A stretch of 64,000 bases of DNA, from assembly GCF_003333315.1 (NCBI RefSeq), contig NZ_PSYR01000001.1, forward strand, positions 1,204,501 through 1,268,500, read 5' to 3'. How positions within the stretch are numbered: position 1 is the stretch's first letter; each line of letters opens with the position of its first letter. The translations under genes were made by a program, and so were the position numbers. The notes beneath the pieces were generated by a model, which worked only from the letters and a program-made list of their open reading frames with translations, did no database searches and was not told where the DNA came from. Shown here one piece after another: positions 25,449 to 35,082 of the stretch. Origin of the DNA: Acidiferrobacter thiooxydans (GTDB taxonomy: Bacteria; Pseudomonadota; Gammaproteobacteria; Acidiferrobacterales; Acidiferrobacteraceae).

Positions 25449-26224
25449 GCCACGACGAACGCGACCGGCCGTTGGCCGATGAGGTCTATGGCGACGAGGC
25501 GCCGGATGGCGCGCGCCGCCGGCTCTTGAAGATGGCCGGGGCGGCGGTGGCCTTGACGCTCGCCCCCGGGGTCACGGTGCTCGCGCGGGATCTGGTGTTC
25601 AAGGGCGGGCGCAAGGGCCGGTCGCCGGTGCGCTACGGGCTTTTGATCGACGCCAACGCCTGCCAGAGCGGCTGTGACGCGTGCGTGCGCGCCTGCCAGG
25701 ACTACAACGGGTTGTCCCACGACCCGGGTCCGGACAACGCCCAGTGGATCCGCAAGGTCACGATCACCGATCCCGGGACCGGGTTTACGCGCAGCTTTCC
25801 GGTCATGTGCCAGCACTGCGAGAACGGGGCGTGCGTGGACGTGTGCCCGACCGGGGCCTCGTTTCGGCGCCCCGACGGCATCGTGCTCGTGGACAAGCAC
25901 CGCTGCATCGGCTGCCGCTATTGCCTCATGGCCTGCCCCTACAAGGCGCGCTCCTTCGTGGGCCGCAACGTGACCGACCAGCGCCCGTGGGCGCCGCGCG
26001 GCAAGGGCACCGCCGAGGGCTGCACGATGTGCGTCGAGCGCGTCGAGGCCGGCAAGCTGCCGGCCTGTGTGGCGGCCTGTCAGCGTGCCGGCCACAAGGC
26101 CATGATGTTCGGGAATCTGCACGACCCGAAGAGCGCGATCGCGGTGCGGCTCTCGGAGGTTGCGACCACCACCATACGCGCCGACCTCGGTATGGGGCCG
26201 GGCGTGCATTACCGGGGGATTTGA
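25445..26224 (+). CDS. dsrO: DsrO, periplasmic iron-sulfur subunit
   Basis: Ferredoxin-like electron-transfer subunit of DsrMKJOP. The 259-residue protein has a Tat signal (RRRLLKMAGAAVALTLAPG near residue 23), so it is exported folded. Cluster motifs are CQSGCDACVRAC, CQHCENGACVDVCP, CIGCRYCLMACPY and CTMCVERVEAG. The order matches NrfC/DmsB-type subunits, which pair with NrfD-type membrane proteins such as the next gene. The start overlaps dsrJ. Confidence 0.96.
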   Translation: MSHDERDRPLADEVYGDEAPDGARRRLLKMAGAAVALTLAPGVTVLARDLVFKGGRKGRSPVRYGLLIDANACQSGCDACVRACQDYNGLSHDPGPDNAQWIRKVTITDPGTGFTRSFPVMCQHCENGACVDVCPTGASFRRPDGIVLVDKHRCIGCRYCLMACPYKARSFVGRNVTDQRPWAPRGKGTAEGCTMCVERVEAGKLPACVAACQRAGHKAMMFGNLHDPKSAIAVRLSEVATTTIRADLGMGPGVHYRGI

Positions 26225-26227
26225 GCG

Positions 26228-27517
26228 ATGGGCAGCGAGGCCAAAGGGGCGATGACGAAGGTGGCCTATCGGGAGATCGCCGGCAAGAGCGGCGGCTACG
26301 TGGCGGCGGTGATGGCGTGCGCGCTGCTCGCCCTGGTGGGTCTGGCCTCGGCGCTCTACATGCGCGCGGAAGGCCACCACGTGACTGGCATGAACAACCA
26401 GATCGTGTGGGGCATGCCGCATGTGTTGGCGGTGTTTTTGATCGTCGCCGCCTCCGGGGCCTTGAATGTCGCCTCGATCGCCTCGGTATTCGGGCGCAGC
26501 CTCTACAAGCCCCTGGCGCGCCTGTCCGGGCTTCTGGCGGTGGCGCTGCTGATCGGGGGTCTGTGGAACTTGGTGCTCGATCTCGGCCGCCCCGGGCATA
26601 TCCTGGCTGCGGTCTTGTATCCGAACTTCCGTTCGATCTTTGCGTGGAACATCTATCTCTATACTGGTTTTTTGGTGATCGTCGGCTTCTATCTGTGGTT
26701 CATGATGGAGCGACGCCTAAACCCCCATACCCATAAGGTCGGGGTGCTCGCCTTCCTGTGGCGCCTGGTGCTGACAACTGGCACCGGGTCCATTTTCGGG
26801 TTCCTCGCCGCGCGTAGTGCTTATGACTCCGCGGTGCTGGCGCCCCTTTTTATTCTCACGTCCTTCGCCCTGGGGCTTGCGATCTTCGCGCTCGTGCTGG
26901 TGGCGGGGTTCAAGGCCCTTGCGCGGCCGATAGGCGCACGCGTGCTGGCGCATCTGAGGCAGCTCCTGGCGGTGTTCGTGGCCGCCACGATGTACTTCGT
27001 GGCGGTCTACCATCTGACCAACATCTATATCGCCGGCCACCGCGGCATCGAATCGTTCGTACTCTTGAACGGTGGCATCTACACATGGCTCTTCTGGGCC
27101 GGGCAGATCGGCATCGGCGGGGTGGTGCCGCTCGTGCTGTTGCTGCGCCGCATAGCGCGCGATGATACGGCGCGCCTGCGCCGCTCGCTCGTAGCCGGCG
27201 CGGCGGCGGTGGTGGCAGGCGGGCTGTGTCAATTCTATGTGCTCATCATCGGCGGTCAGGCCTATCCGCTCCAGATGTTCCCGGGGATGGTGGTGCGCAG
27301 CTCGTTCTATGACGGCGTGGTGCACAGCTACATCCCGCGCTGGCCCGAGACGGTGCTGGCGTTAAGCGGCGTGGCGGTGGTCGGGCTCATCGTTCTGATC
27401 GCCATACGCCTCCTGGCATTCTTGCCCGAGAGCCTCGCAGACGAGGTGGTGAGCGCCCATGGCGCGCCGGCGCCGGCCGCCGAGGCGCAGACCGCCAAGA
27501 CTGCGGTGCGCGCATGA
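26228..27517 (+). CDS. dsrP: DsrP, NrfD-type membrane subunit
   Basis: Integral membrane quinone-interacting subunit of DsrMKJOP. The 429-residue protein shows about ten hydrophobic helices, with typical NrfD/PsrC segments: MPHVLAVFLIVAASGALNV, LGRPGHILAAVLYPNFRSIF near 120-140, and GGQAYPLQMFPGM near the C terminus. It ends in an alanine-rich cytoplasmic tail. It starts three bases after dsrO and overlaps dsrN by four bases. Confidence 0.95.
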   Translation: MGSEAKGAMTKVAYREIAGKSGGYVAAVMACALLALVGLASALYMRAEGHHVTGMNNQIVWGMPHVLAVFLIVAASGALNVASIASVFGRSLYKPLARLSGLLAVALLIGGLWNLVLDLGRPGHILAAVLYPNFRSIFAWNIYLYTGFLVIVGFYLWFMMERRLNPHTHKVGVLAFLWRLVLTTGTGSIFGFLAARSAYDSAVLAPLFILTSFALGLAIFALVLVAGFKALARPIGARVLAHLRQLLAVFVAATMYFVAVYHLTNIYIAGHRGIESFVLLNGGIYTWLFWAGQIGIGGVVPLVLLLRRIARDDTARLRRSLVAGAAAVVAGGLCQFYVLIIGGQAYPLQMFPGMVVRSSFYDGVVHSYIPRWPETVLALSGVAVVGLIVLIAIRLLAFLPESLADEVVSAHGAPAPAAEAQTAKTAVRA

Positions 27518-28947
27518 GCGCGCGCCTCTATCTCTCGGCCGCCCACAAGTCCTCGGGCAAGACCACCGTGGCCATAGGGCTTACGCGCGCCCTCAAGGAC
27601 CTCGGGCACGTCGTCCAGACCTACAAGAAGGGTCCCGATTATATCGATCCGCTGTGGCTCACCGCGGCCTCGGGCCGGGCCTGCCAGAACCTCGATTATC
27701 ACACCATGGACGCAGGCGAGATCGGCGCGCTCTACGAGCGTGCGGCGATCGGCGCCGATATCCGGCTGATCGAGGGGAACAAGGGGCTCTACGACGGGGT
27801 GGCGCTCGATGGCAGCAACAGCAACGCCGCGCTCGTCGCGCAGTGTGCCACCCCGGTGGTGCTCGTGATCGATTGCCGCGGGGTGAGCCGCGGGGTAGCG
27901 CCGCTTGTCATCGGCTACCGGCATTTCGACCCGTCGATCGCGATCGCGGGCGTGGTATTGAATCGCGTGGGTGGCGCGCGTCACGAGGGGAAGTTGCGCG
28001 CGGTGCTGCAGGCGTATACGGATGTACCGGTACTCGGTGCCGTGCATGAATCGGCGGATCTCGCCATCACCGAGCGCCACCTGGGACTCGTGCCGAGCGG
28101 CGAATGGGAGGGGGCCGAGGCGCTCATCGCGCGTCTCGGGCGCGCGATCGCAGCGCAGGTCGATGTCGAGGCGATCGCGCGCCTGGGCGAGGATGGGCGG
28201 GCCCCGCAAGGCGGGCCCGTCGCGCGCGATGGCGGTCGGGATGTGCGCATCGGCATCGCCCGCGACCGGGCGTTCAGTTTCTATTACCCCGGTGATCTCG
28301 AGGCCCTGGAGGCCGCCGGTGCCGAGCTCGTGTTCTTCGATACCTTGAACGATACGCGCCTGCCGGAGGTCGATGGCCTGTTTCTGGGGGGCGGTTTTCC
28401 CGAGACCGAGGCCGAGGAACTGAGCGCCAATGCCGCCCTGCGCGCGGCCATACGGACGGCGATCGAGGCGGGGATGCCGGCCTATGCCGAATGCGGCGGC
28501 CTTATGTATCTCACGCGGCGTTTGAGTTACGAGGGGCGCAGCTATCCCATGGCCGGCGTGATCGCCGCCGACACGGTCATGGAGGCCAAGCCCGCCGGGC
28601 ATGGTTATGTGAGATTGAAGGCCACGGCCGCGCACCCGTGGGCACGCGGGGCGCTCGACCAGGGCCCGCTGCCGGCCCATGAGTTCCATTATTCCCATCT
28701 TGTGAATATCGCCCCGGATACCGTGTATGCCTACGAGGTCACGCGGGGTACGGGCATTGTCGGGCGGCGCGACGGCATCGTGTACAAGAACCTGCTGGCA
28801 GGCTATGCCCATCTGCGCGATGTGGCGAGCTGTCCGTGGACTGCCGCATTCGTGGGCTTTGTGCGCGCCTGTCGCGCGCAGCGCGCGCTGCCGTCGTGGG
28901 TGCGGTCGATGCCATCGGGCGAGGCCCGCCATGTCCAGGCCCTATGA
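27514..28947 (+). CDS. dsrN: DsrN, siroheme amidase (CbiA/CobB-like)
   Basis: Glutamine-dependent amidotransferase thought to amidate siroheme for DsrAB. 477 residues in CbiA order: an ATP-binding domain with the P-loop-like LSAAHKSSGKTTVAIGL and YKKGPDYIDPLW, then a class I glutaminase-like domain with GLFLGGGFPETEAEEL and the nucleophile-region YAECGGLMYL, and a C-terminal HEFHYS. It overlaps dsrP by four bases, as expected for a cofactor-tailoring gene in the dsr operon; cysG for siroheme itself lies 6 kb downstream. Confidence 0.93.
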   Translation: MSARLYLSAAHKSSGKTTVAIGLTRALKDLGHVVQTYKKGPDYIDPLWLTAASGRACQNLDYHTMDAGEIGALYERAAIGADIRLIEGNKGLYDGVALDGSNSNAALVAQCATPVVLVIDCRGVSRGVAPLVIGYRHFDPSIAIAGVVLNRVGGARHEGKLRAVLQAYTDVPVLGAVHESADLAITERHLGLVPSGEWEGAEALIARLGRAIAAQVDVEAIARLGEDGRAPQGGPVARDGGRDVRIGIARDRAFSFYYPGDLEALEAAGAELVFFDTLNDTRLPEVDGLFLGGGFPETEAEELSANAALRAAIRTAIEAGMPAYAECGGLMYLTRRLSYEGRSYPMAGVIAADTVMEAKPAGHGYVRLKATAAHPWARGALDQGPLPAHEFHYSHLVNIAPDTVYAYEVTRGTGIVGRRDGIVYKNLLAGYAHLRDVASCPWTAAFVGFVRACRAQRALPSWVRSMPSGEARHVQAL

Positions 28948-30364
28948 TGTCGCGGTCATAGGCTGCGGGGCCGGGGGCTATCAGGCGGCGGTCAGCGCCG
29001 CGCAGTGCGGGGCACGGGTGGTATTGATCGAGCGCGCGGGCGCCGGCGGGGCCTGCCTCAATCGCGCCTGCGTGCCGAAGAAGGCCGTGGCGCATGTGGC
29101 CTCGGTGCTGGCGACGGCGCATGGCCTGCTGGGGCGGGGGTTGGCCGGGGCCATGTGCGGCGATCTTGCGGCGATGATGGCGCACGAAGAGGCGCTCGTC
29201 GCCGATCTGCGGCGCGGATTCCCGCAGCGCCTGAAGGCGCTCGCCATCGACCTGGTGGCCGGGCACGCCCGGCTGCAGAGCGCGCACGCGATTGTCGTGA
29301 GCGGGGACCGTGGGACTACGACCATCGAGGCGCGGCGCGTGATCCTGGCGGCCGGGGCGCGCCCGCGCCCGCTCCCCGCCTGCCCCATAGACGGTGAGCG
29401 CGTAGTGGCCGCCGACCGTCTCATCCCCTTGCTTGCATCCGAGCCTAAGCGGCTCTTGTGTCTGGGTGGCGGCGCCACCGGGGTCGAGGCGGCGTTTGTG
29501 TTCCGCGCGTTCGGCGCGGAGGTCACGCTCGCCACCCGCGGCGACCGGCTGCTGGCAAGGCCCATGATCTCGGAGCGCGCCGCGCGGCTCCTGGAGCGCC
29601 GGTTGTCGGAGTCGGGGGTGACGATCCTGAAAGGGGTATCGGTGATCGCCACCCAGGTCGATGACGCCGGGGTCACGGTACGCTTTCAGGATGGGCGCGA
29701 GGGGCGCTTTGATCGTGTGTTGGTGGCGGTGGGCAGCGTGCCACGCACAGATGACATCGGCTACCGGGCCCTTGGGGTGCGGTGCGACAGCGAGGGCTTC
29801 GTGGCGACCCGCGAGACCCTGGAGACCAGTGTGCCCGGGATCTATGCGGTGGGGGACATGAAGGGCGGTCCGATGACCGCGGCCGCGGCCCTGCATGACG
29901 GACGGATTGCCGGTGAGAACGCGGCACTCGGTGGCCATAGGCGACGCAACTATCACCAGGTTCCGCTGGTGATCGATTCCATCCTGCCGTTGGCGGCCGT
30001 AGGGCTGTCCGAGGACCTGGCCGAGCGCGCCGGGTTTGCGCCGGAGGTGGTCTATATTCCCTATGGGGCGTCGGTGAAGGCCCGCGCCCAGGGCGCGAGC
30101 GCGGGCTTCATCGAGATCGTGCATGACGAGGAGACCGGGCAGATGCTCGGGGGCTGCGTGGCCGGGGGCGGGGCCGATGAGCTCGTGCACCTGGTGCTCG
30201 CCGCCTGCCGATCGCGCCGCGGCCTCTGGTCGCTTGCCGATCTCGACTACGGACACCCCTCATATGGGGAAGAACTGGGGGCGGCGGTGAGCGCCCATCT
30301 CGCGGGCTTCATGCGCTCGCGGCCTACGGTATTTAGGCCAGGGATCTACGCATTCAGGGATTGA
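28931..30364 (+). CDS. Dihydrolipoamide dehydrogenase-like flavoprotein attached to the dsr operon
   Basis: A 477-residue FAD pyridine-nucleotide disulfide oxidoreductase. The FAD site is DVAVIGCGAGGYQAAVSAAQ; the redox-active disulfide is in GGACLNRACVPKK (C-x4-C); the NAD site is LLCLGGGATGVEAAFVF; the second FAD motif is SVPGIYAVGDM. The C-terminal YGHPSYGEEL supplies the His-Glu pair needed for thiol-disulfide exchange, so the enzyme looks catalytically complete. It starts 17 bases inside dsrN and thus belongs to the operon. Lpd-like genes are best known from the lipoate-dependent sHdr sulfur pathway, so its substrate here (a lipoyl protein, DsrC or another thiol) is an open question. Confidence 0.85.
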   Translation: MSRPYDVAVIGCGAGGYQAAVSAAQCGARVVLIERAGAGGACLNRACVPKKAVAHVASVLATAHGLLGRGLAGAMCGDLAAMMAHEEALVADLRRGFPQRLKALAIDLVAGHARLQSAHAIVVSGDRGTTTIEARRVILAAGARPRPLPACPIDGERVVAADRLIPLLASEPKRLLCLGGGATGVEAAFVFRAFGAEVTLATRGDRLLARPMISERAARLLERRLSESGVTILKGVSVIATQVDDAGVTVRFQDGREGRFDRVLVAVGSVPRTDDIGYRALGVRCDSEGFVATRETLETSVPGIYAVGDMKGGPMTAAAALHDGRIAGENAALGGHRRRNYHQVPLVIDSILPLAAVGLSEDLAERAGFAPEVVYIPYGASVKARAQGASAGFIEIVHDEETGQMLGGCVAGGGADELVHLVLAACRSRRGLWSLADLDYGHPSYGEELGAAVSAHLAGFMRSRPTVFRPGIYAFRD

Positions 30365-30454
30365 GGGCGGGGTTTTCAGGATTCGAACGCAGGGACGGGG
30401 AAGGGTATAGTGGCCCATGTGTAGGTATTGGCGGGGCTTGGGTGCGAGGTCGGC

Positions 30455-32080
30455 ATGGAAGGGTCCTTCTGGCAGAGGGTTGGTGTGCGCGATAGGCGCG
30501 GCGGTATCGATGGCACGCCGCCCGCGCGCGGTTGGGCGCGGCCCAGGCGGCTGTGGCTCATGTGGGTGGCGCCGACCCTGCTTGCCGGCCTGCTCGCGAC
30601 TGCGCTCGTCGCCGTGGCCCTCGACGGAGGTCCGCACCCGGTGCTGACCCACGATCTGGCGCTCGCCGCGCTCGCCGCCGCGCTGCTGGTGGCCGCGATC
30701 TTGTGGGTGGCTACGGTCCGGTCGCTGTGGCGGCCGCTTGCCTCTTTGCGCTGCTGGGCGATGCGCGTGCGTAGCGGCAATCTCTCGGCGCGCATCCCCG
30801 AGGACCGGGCGGCAGGCGAGTTCGCGGAGCTGGCCTCGGATGTGAACGCCCTGGGGGAGCGCCTGAAGACCCTGACGCAGGAGCGCGCGGGCGGGGATTC
30901 GCGGGTGATCGCCCGTTGGCTCAGTGTCCTGAACGCCATCACCGCCGGTATCGCCTCATCCCAAGACCTGGACGAACTCCTGCCGCGCTTTTTGTTCACG
31001 CTGCATAGCGCAGGCGAGGTGCGCGGGGGCATCGTGCGGCTCTTGACCGGCGATGGCCACCTGCGGCTGGTAGCGAGCATCGGCCTGCCCCAGGACATCG
31101 TCGAACACGAGCGGCGCGTGACCCTCGACTGCTGCCTGTGCGGGCAGGCGGTGGGTCGCCGGACCTTAAGCGTGGACCAGGACCTGAAGGCGTGCTGCAC
31201 CTCCTGGGGCCAAAACCCGTTTCCCGGGGAGGACCTCGTGCTGCTCGCCATCCCCTTGCGCTACGACGGGCGCGTGGTGGGGCTCTACAACCTGTTCATG
31301 GAGCGCACGCGCGTCATCGGGCAAAGCGACGTCGAGGATCTCTTGCTGGGCCTAGGCCAGCACCTGGGGGCGGCGATCGAGAAGATGCGCCTGCAAGACG
31401 AGCGCCGCCAGCTCTCGCTTTTGCAGGAGCGCATGGCAATCGCCCACGAACTGCACGACTCGCTCGCCCAGACCCTGGCAAGCCTGCGCATCCAGGCCCA
31501 GGTGCTGGGCGAGACCATAGAGCCGGATGGCTATTCGGCGACGCGTACCGAATTTGCGCGCCTTACCGCCGGGCTCGAGATTGCCCACAAGGAGGTGCGC
31601 GGGTTGATTCGCAACTTCCGCGCCGGCGGGGCCGAGGGCGGGCTGTTGCCGGCCCTGGACGCGGCTATCGTGCGCTTCAAGGAGGAGACCGGCATCCCCG
31701 TCTATGTGCAGAAGGATTGGCACGGGACCCTGCCTGCGACCCACGAGACCCATGTGCTGCGCGTGATCCAGGAGGCCCTGGCCAATATCCGCAAGCACGC
31801 CCATGCGCAGACCGTGCGGGTGCTGCTGCAGTCCGAGGCCGGCGGGGACTACAAGGTGCTGATCGAAGACGATGGCGAGGGCCCGGTATCGGCGGCCGAG
31901 CGCGCCGATCGCGATGACGGGCACTTCGGACAGACGATCATGCGCGAGCGCGCGCATGCGATCGGGGGTGAGTTGCGTGTGGAGCACGAGGCTGGGGAGG
32001 GCACACGGGTATGGCTCACCTTCCCCGATCCGGCGCGCGTGACCGAACGGGCGGTGGCGGTGGCGGAGGTGGTGCGGTGA
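30455..32080 (+). CDS. NarX-like sensor histidine kinase
   Basis: A 541-residue membrane sensor kinase. After a basic start come two membrane helices (near 30-50 and 62-85), a HAMP linker, a GAF-like domain (about 160-310) and a HisKA_3 dimerisation domain with the phospho-acceptor in RMAIAHELHDSLAQTLASLR, then HATPase (VIQEALANIRKHAHA, IEDDGEGP). The GAF part has clustered cysteines (LDCCLCGQAVG, KACCTSW). ATG 30455 is chosen over an upstream TTG. It overlaps the regulator gene by four bases. Position next to dsr suggests control by sulfur or redox state (inference). Confidence 0.88.
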   Translation: MEGSFWQRVGVRDRRGGIDGTPPARGWARPRRLWLMWVAPTLLAGLLATALVAVALDGGPHPVLTHDLALAALAAALLVAAILWVATVRSLWRPLASLRCWAMRVRSGNLSARIPEDRAAGEFAELASDVNALGERLKTLTQERAGGDSRVIARWLSVLNAITAGIASSQDLDELLPRFLFTLHSAGEVRGGIVRLLTGDGHLRLVASIGLPQDIVEHERRVTLDCCLCGQAVGRRTLSVDQDLKACCTSWGQNPFPGEDLVLLAIPLRYDGRVVGLYNLFMERTRVIGQSDVEDLLLGLGQHLGAAIEKMRLQDERRQLSLLQERMAIAHELHDSLAQTLASLRIQAQVLGETIEPDGYSATRTEFARLTAGLEIAHKEVRGLIRNFRAGGAEGGLLPALDAAIVRFKEETGIPVYVQKDWHGTLPATHETHVLRVIQEALANIRKHAHAQTVRVLLQSEAGGDYKVLIEDDGEGPVSAAERADRDDGHFGQTIMRERAHAIGGELRVEHEAGEGTRVWLTFPDPARVTERAVAVAEVVR

Positions 32081-32721
32081 AGGTGTTTTTAATAGACGAT
32101 CATGCGTTGTTCAGAAGCGGACTCGAGCACCTGCTCGTGCGCCGCGGCATCGAGGTGGTGGCCACCAGCAATGACGGCGAGCAGGCCCTGAGGTCCATCC
32201 AGGAGACGCGCCCCGACATCGTCCTGCTCGACATCCGCATGCCCCGCATCGGCGGTATTGAGACCCTGAAGGCGCTACGCGCAGGCGGGGTGACCGCGGC
32301 CATCGTCATGCTCACCACCTCGAGCGAGGAGGCCGATCTCGTGGCCTCACTGCGTTACGGGGCGCGCGGCTATCTCTTGAAGGACATGGAACCCGATAGT
32401 CTGGTCGCGGCGCTCGCGCGTATCGAGGCCGGGGAGATGGTGGTGGCCCCGGAGTTCGCGCCGGTGCTCGCGCACTTCATCCAGAGCGGACCGCAGGCCC
32501 TGACCGCCTCACATGCCTTCAGTGAGCTTACCCCCCGGGAGCTTGAGATCCTGGGGCACCTCGGGGATGGCCAGAGCAATAAGCTGATTGCCCGCGACCT
32601 CGGGATCTCCGAGGGCACCGTGAAGCTCCACGTGAAGGCCATCCTGCGCAAGCTCAAGCTCACATCCCGCGTGCAGGCCGCGGTACGCTCCGTGGAGGAG
32701 GGCCTGAGCCGCAAGAGTTGA
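32077..32721 (+). CDS. NarL/FixJ-family response regulator
   Basis: Partner of the preceding kinase. 214 residues: receiver domain with phospho-acceptor Asp52 in DIVLLDIRMPRIGG and acidic DD at 7-8, then a LuxR-type helix-turn-helix SELTPRELEILGHLGDGQSN ... DLGISEGTVKLHVKAILRKL near 150-200. The GTG at 32077 overlaps the kinase stop (GTGA) and places the first beta strand (KVFLIDDHALF) at the very N terminus, as in NarL proteins. It probably binds DNA as a dimer; targets could include the dsr promoter, untested. Confidence 0.93.
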   Translation: MKVFLIDDHALFRSGLEHLLVRRGIEVVATSNDGEQALRSIQETRPDIVLLDIRMPRIGGIETLKALRAGGVTAAIVMLTTSSEEADLVASLRYGARGYLLKDMEPDSLVAALARIEAGEMVVAPEFAPVLAHFIQSGPQALTASHAFSELTPRELEILGHLGDGQSNKLIARDLGISEGTVKLHVKAILRKLKLTSRVQAAVRSVEEGLSRKS

Positions 32722-33350
32722 TGTGTGCCTCGCGGGATGCGCGAGGGACCCATCGTTCGAGATTGATCGGCCGTATCCACGCCCAATACCTGGGCCCCCG
32801 CAGGACAAGAGCGGGTTTGCGGGTGGCCGGGTTCGGGCCTCGGGCAGGCCTCCAAGAGGCGGCTACCGCCGCCCCCGGGGGTTATGGGCCCCGATAGGGT
32901 TTACGGCCCCCGCGGTTGTGCTGCCGGGCGCGGGGCCTCTTTGGGGCCCCTGGCTTTTGGGGCGCCGCAGGCAACAAGGCGCGGACTCCATCAGGGACCG
33001 AGGCATGTGCCTTGCCAAAGCCCGGATGCCGGACGGTCACTTCACCGTATTACCCTCCTAACCCGGTAAATGTGTTCTCAAGGTCCGGATGCCTCGGTTA
33101 CCGAGTGGAGTGATCGGCCAAACGCGACAGATAGCGCGTCTTCGGCTGCCGGGGGCGGTTTTGGTGCCGATTGTGCCGCTGTGGGCACGACGCAGCCGCC
33201 AGACTTCCTCCGCAGAACAGCTTTGATCAGGGTCGTTGATTTTTCCGGATTCTCGCTATACGCTCCCTCAAAGTGGGCGCATAGACGCCCAGAACAGTAA
33301 TGATATCAATCGGCCTATTATTTGGGAAAAACCAAGAAAAAGGGGGGATA
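32722..33350. other. Intergenic stretch upstream of the TraT-like gene
   Basis: About 630 bases with no recognisable gene; frames here are compositional. It is rich in short G and C runs that can form hairpins. Just before the next gene, AGGGGGG (33341-33347) is a clear ribosome-binding site for ATG 33351. Confidence 0.5.
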
Positions 33351-34088
33351 ATGTTGCAACGAGGTCTACGTCTCGTGCCCGTGCTCACGCTTGGGGCGCT
33401 GCTGGCAGGTTGCGCCACGGCCAACGGTCCGGCACCACAGAGCACGAGCTCCAGCGGTCTGTCGGCCGGGAACATGCGGCTATCTGCGCGCATGTCGTCT
33501 AGCATCTTCCTACAGCCCGTCGGGCCGGCCAAAAAGGTGGTCTATGTGGAAGGGCACAACACGTCGAGCGCCCAGGGCATCCATTTTGGTCAGCTCATCG
33601 TGCAGGAGCTCACGGCCAAGGGCTACCGTATCACCAACAACCCCCGTTATGCGCATTACATGCTCCTCTACAATATTCGCTATGTAGGTAAGGAGCAGTC
33701 GTCGCATGCGGCCGCAGGCGCCTTGGCCGGCGGCTTCGGTGGCGCCGTAATCGGGGGTGTGGCGGGCAACGACAATGGCGCCTTGATCGGCGGTGGAGTG
33801 GGCGCCCTGGCCGGCGGCATTATCGGGGCGATCTTCCCAACCAATCATTATATGATGGTGGTGGATATCCAACTCGAGCAACGCCAGAAAGGGGCCTATA
33901 CATCCACCAATACCCTGGCGAGCCAGGGCATTGATAGTTCGGTCAGCAGTTCGGCCGGGGGTATCAATGGTTGGATGATCTATCGTGATCGCATCGTGGC
34001 CCAGGCCGCCGGGACACGCCTGCGCTTTTCCTATGCGACGCCCGCCATGAGCCATGAAGTGGCCGGGGAGCTTGCCGGACTTTTCTAA
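33351..34088 (+). CDS. TraT-family outer-membrane lipoprotein
   Basis: A 245-residue lipoprotein. The signal peptide ends in the lipobox LLAGC, giving a lipidated Cys near residue 20. The mature part has SSSIFLQPVGPAKKVVYVEG, a conserved YRITNNPRYAHYMLLYNI, and a long glycine-alanine hydrophobic block (AAGALAGGFGGAVIGGVAGN) around 120-165, the hallmark of TraT, followed by MMVVDIQLEQRQKG. TraT of conjugative plasmids blocks mating and complement attack. A chromosomal copy with no transfer genes nearby probably serves a general envelope role (inference). Confidence 0.85.
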   Translation: MLQRGLRLVPVLTLGALLAGCATANGPAPQSTSSSGLSAGNMRLSARMSSSIFLQPVGPAKKVVYVEGHNTSSAQGIHFGQLIVQELTAKGYRITNNPRYAHYMLLYNIRYVGKEQSSHAAAGALAGGFGGAVIGGVAGNDNGALIGGGVGALAGGIIGAIFPTNHYMMVVDIQLEQRQKGAYTSTNTLASQGIDSSVSSSAGGINGWMIYRDRIVAQAAGTRLRFSYATPAMSHEVAGELAGLF

Positions 34089-35082
34089 GGCATGTGCCTG
34101 GGGTCGCGACGGGTGCGCCAGCGGGCGCGCCGGTCGCGCGGACATGGCGTGGATGGAACGGATACGTGAGGACCAGCCCGGTGTGAACATCGGGTGAGTC
34201 GGCGCCGTGTGCCTATCGATCAACGCCAGCAAGGCGACGGCGCGCATCCGCGCATGGTTCACCTATGTACGCGAGAGGCCCCGGCATGGAGGCCGGGGAG
34301 CTAGGGCGCCGATCGCAAAACGATCGCTACCCTAGGGCGGATCCGTAGGGGCGCAATCGTCTCTGCGAGGCCCACCCTGAAGCGGACCCTGCCAGCGCGC
34401 CTTCAATGCGGCGGCGGATGGGCGGGCGGGTCGGGCCTTTGCCGGAAAGACCGCCGACACGATCCTCGTGCCGAAGATCTATGGCCAGGCATGGCGTACG
34501 CGGTTTGGTCTCTCGGCCCCGATGGCAGTATCGGGACCCTGCGAGGCCTATAAGCCCGACAAGAGCAGAGGGCGCGCGGTTTCGCAGGACACAACGTACA
34601 AAGACGGGTAGTGGGGCCGTCTGTCAACGGCGTGCCGGGATCGCCGACAAGGCACGGCGCGCAGGCGTAGAGCTTATGATCATCGATCCCCGCCCGCGGG
34701 ATCTACCCGGCCAGTGGATACACCGGCCCGGCCGGCGTGAACGCGGCCCGAACCATGCGGGTCTGGGCCGCCGTCAAGCGGCCCAAGGTCTCGGAATCAC
34801 CGCAGACCATCGTGATTGAGTCCAGGGACAAGCGCCGGGCTTCTGGCCTGGATATGGATCAGGACGCGACAACCCGCCCCATCCATGGGGAGCGGGCGAG
34901 CGCGCGCCGAAACCCGCCACTTTTGACACAGCAAAGTATGGCGTGTGACAGTTACGCTAGGCATCACGTCTTTCGCGAGGTAGGCCGGCCCAGGGCCAGG
35001 CCTGGGAACGTATCCCTACGGGGGTATGGCCTGGAAGGCGCCTGCGGTGTGGACTGTGTCTAAACTTTGCCAAGAGACGCTT
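34089..35082. other. Intergenic stretch, possible decayed coding remnants
   Basis: Nearly 1 kb between the lipoprotein and cysG. Short open frames such as one around 34406-34819 have no features of a known family and several stop codons interrupt each frame. A CCCAGG/CCTGGG hairpin lies at 34989-35006. I see nothing I can name; it may be a decayed gene plus the cysG promoter. Confidence 0.4.

Noticed and set aside
30370-30400. GATTCGAAC, resembling the complement of a tRNA T-loop
   Set aside because: The flanking bases cannot form a T stem or acceptor stem, so there is no tRNA. I found no tRNA or rRNA gene in the window.
34406-34819. 137-codon frame upstream of cysG
   Set aside because: Arg/Pro/Gly-rich, no motif, no start signal; it looks compositional.
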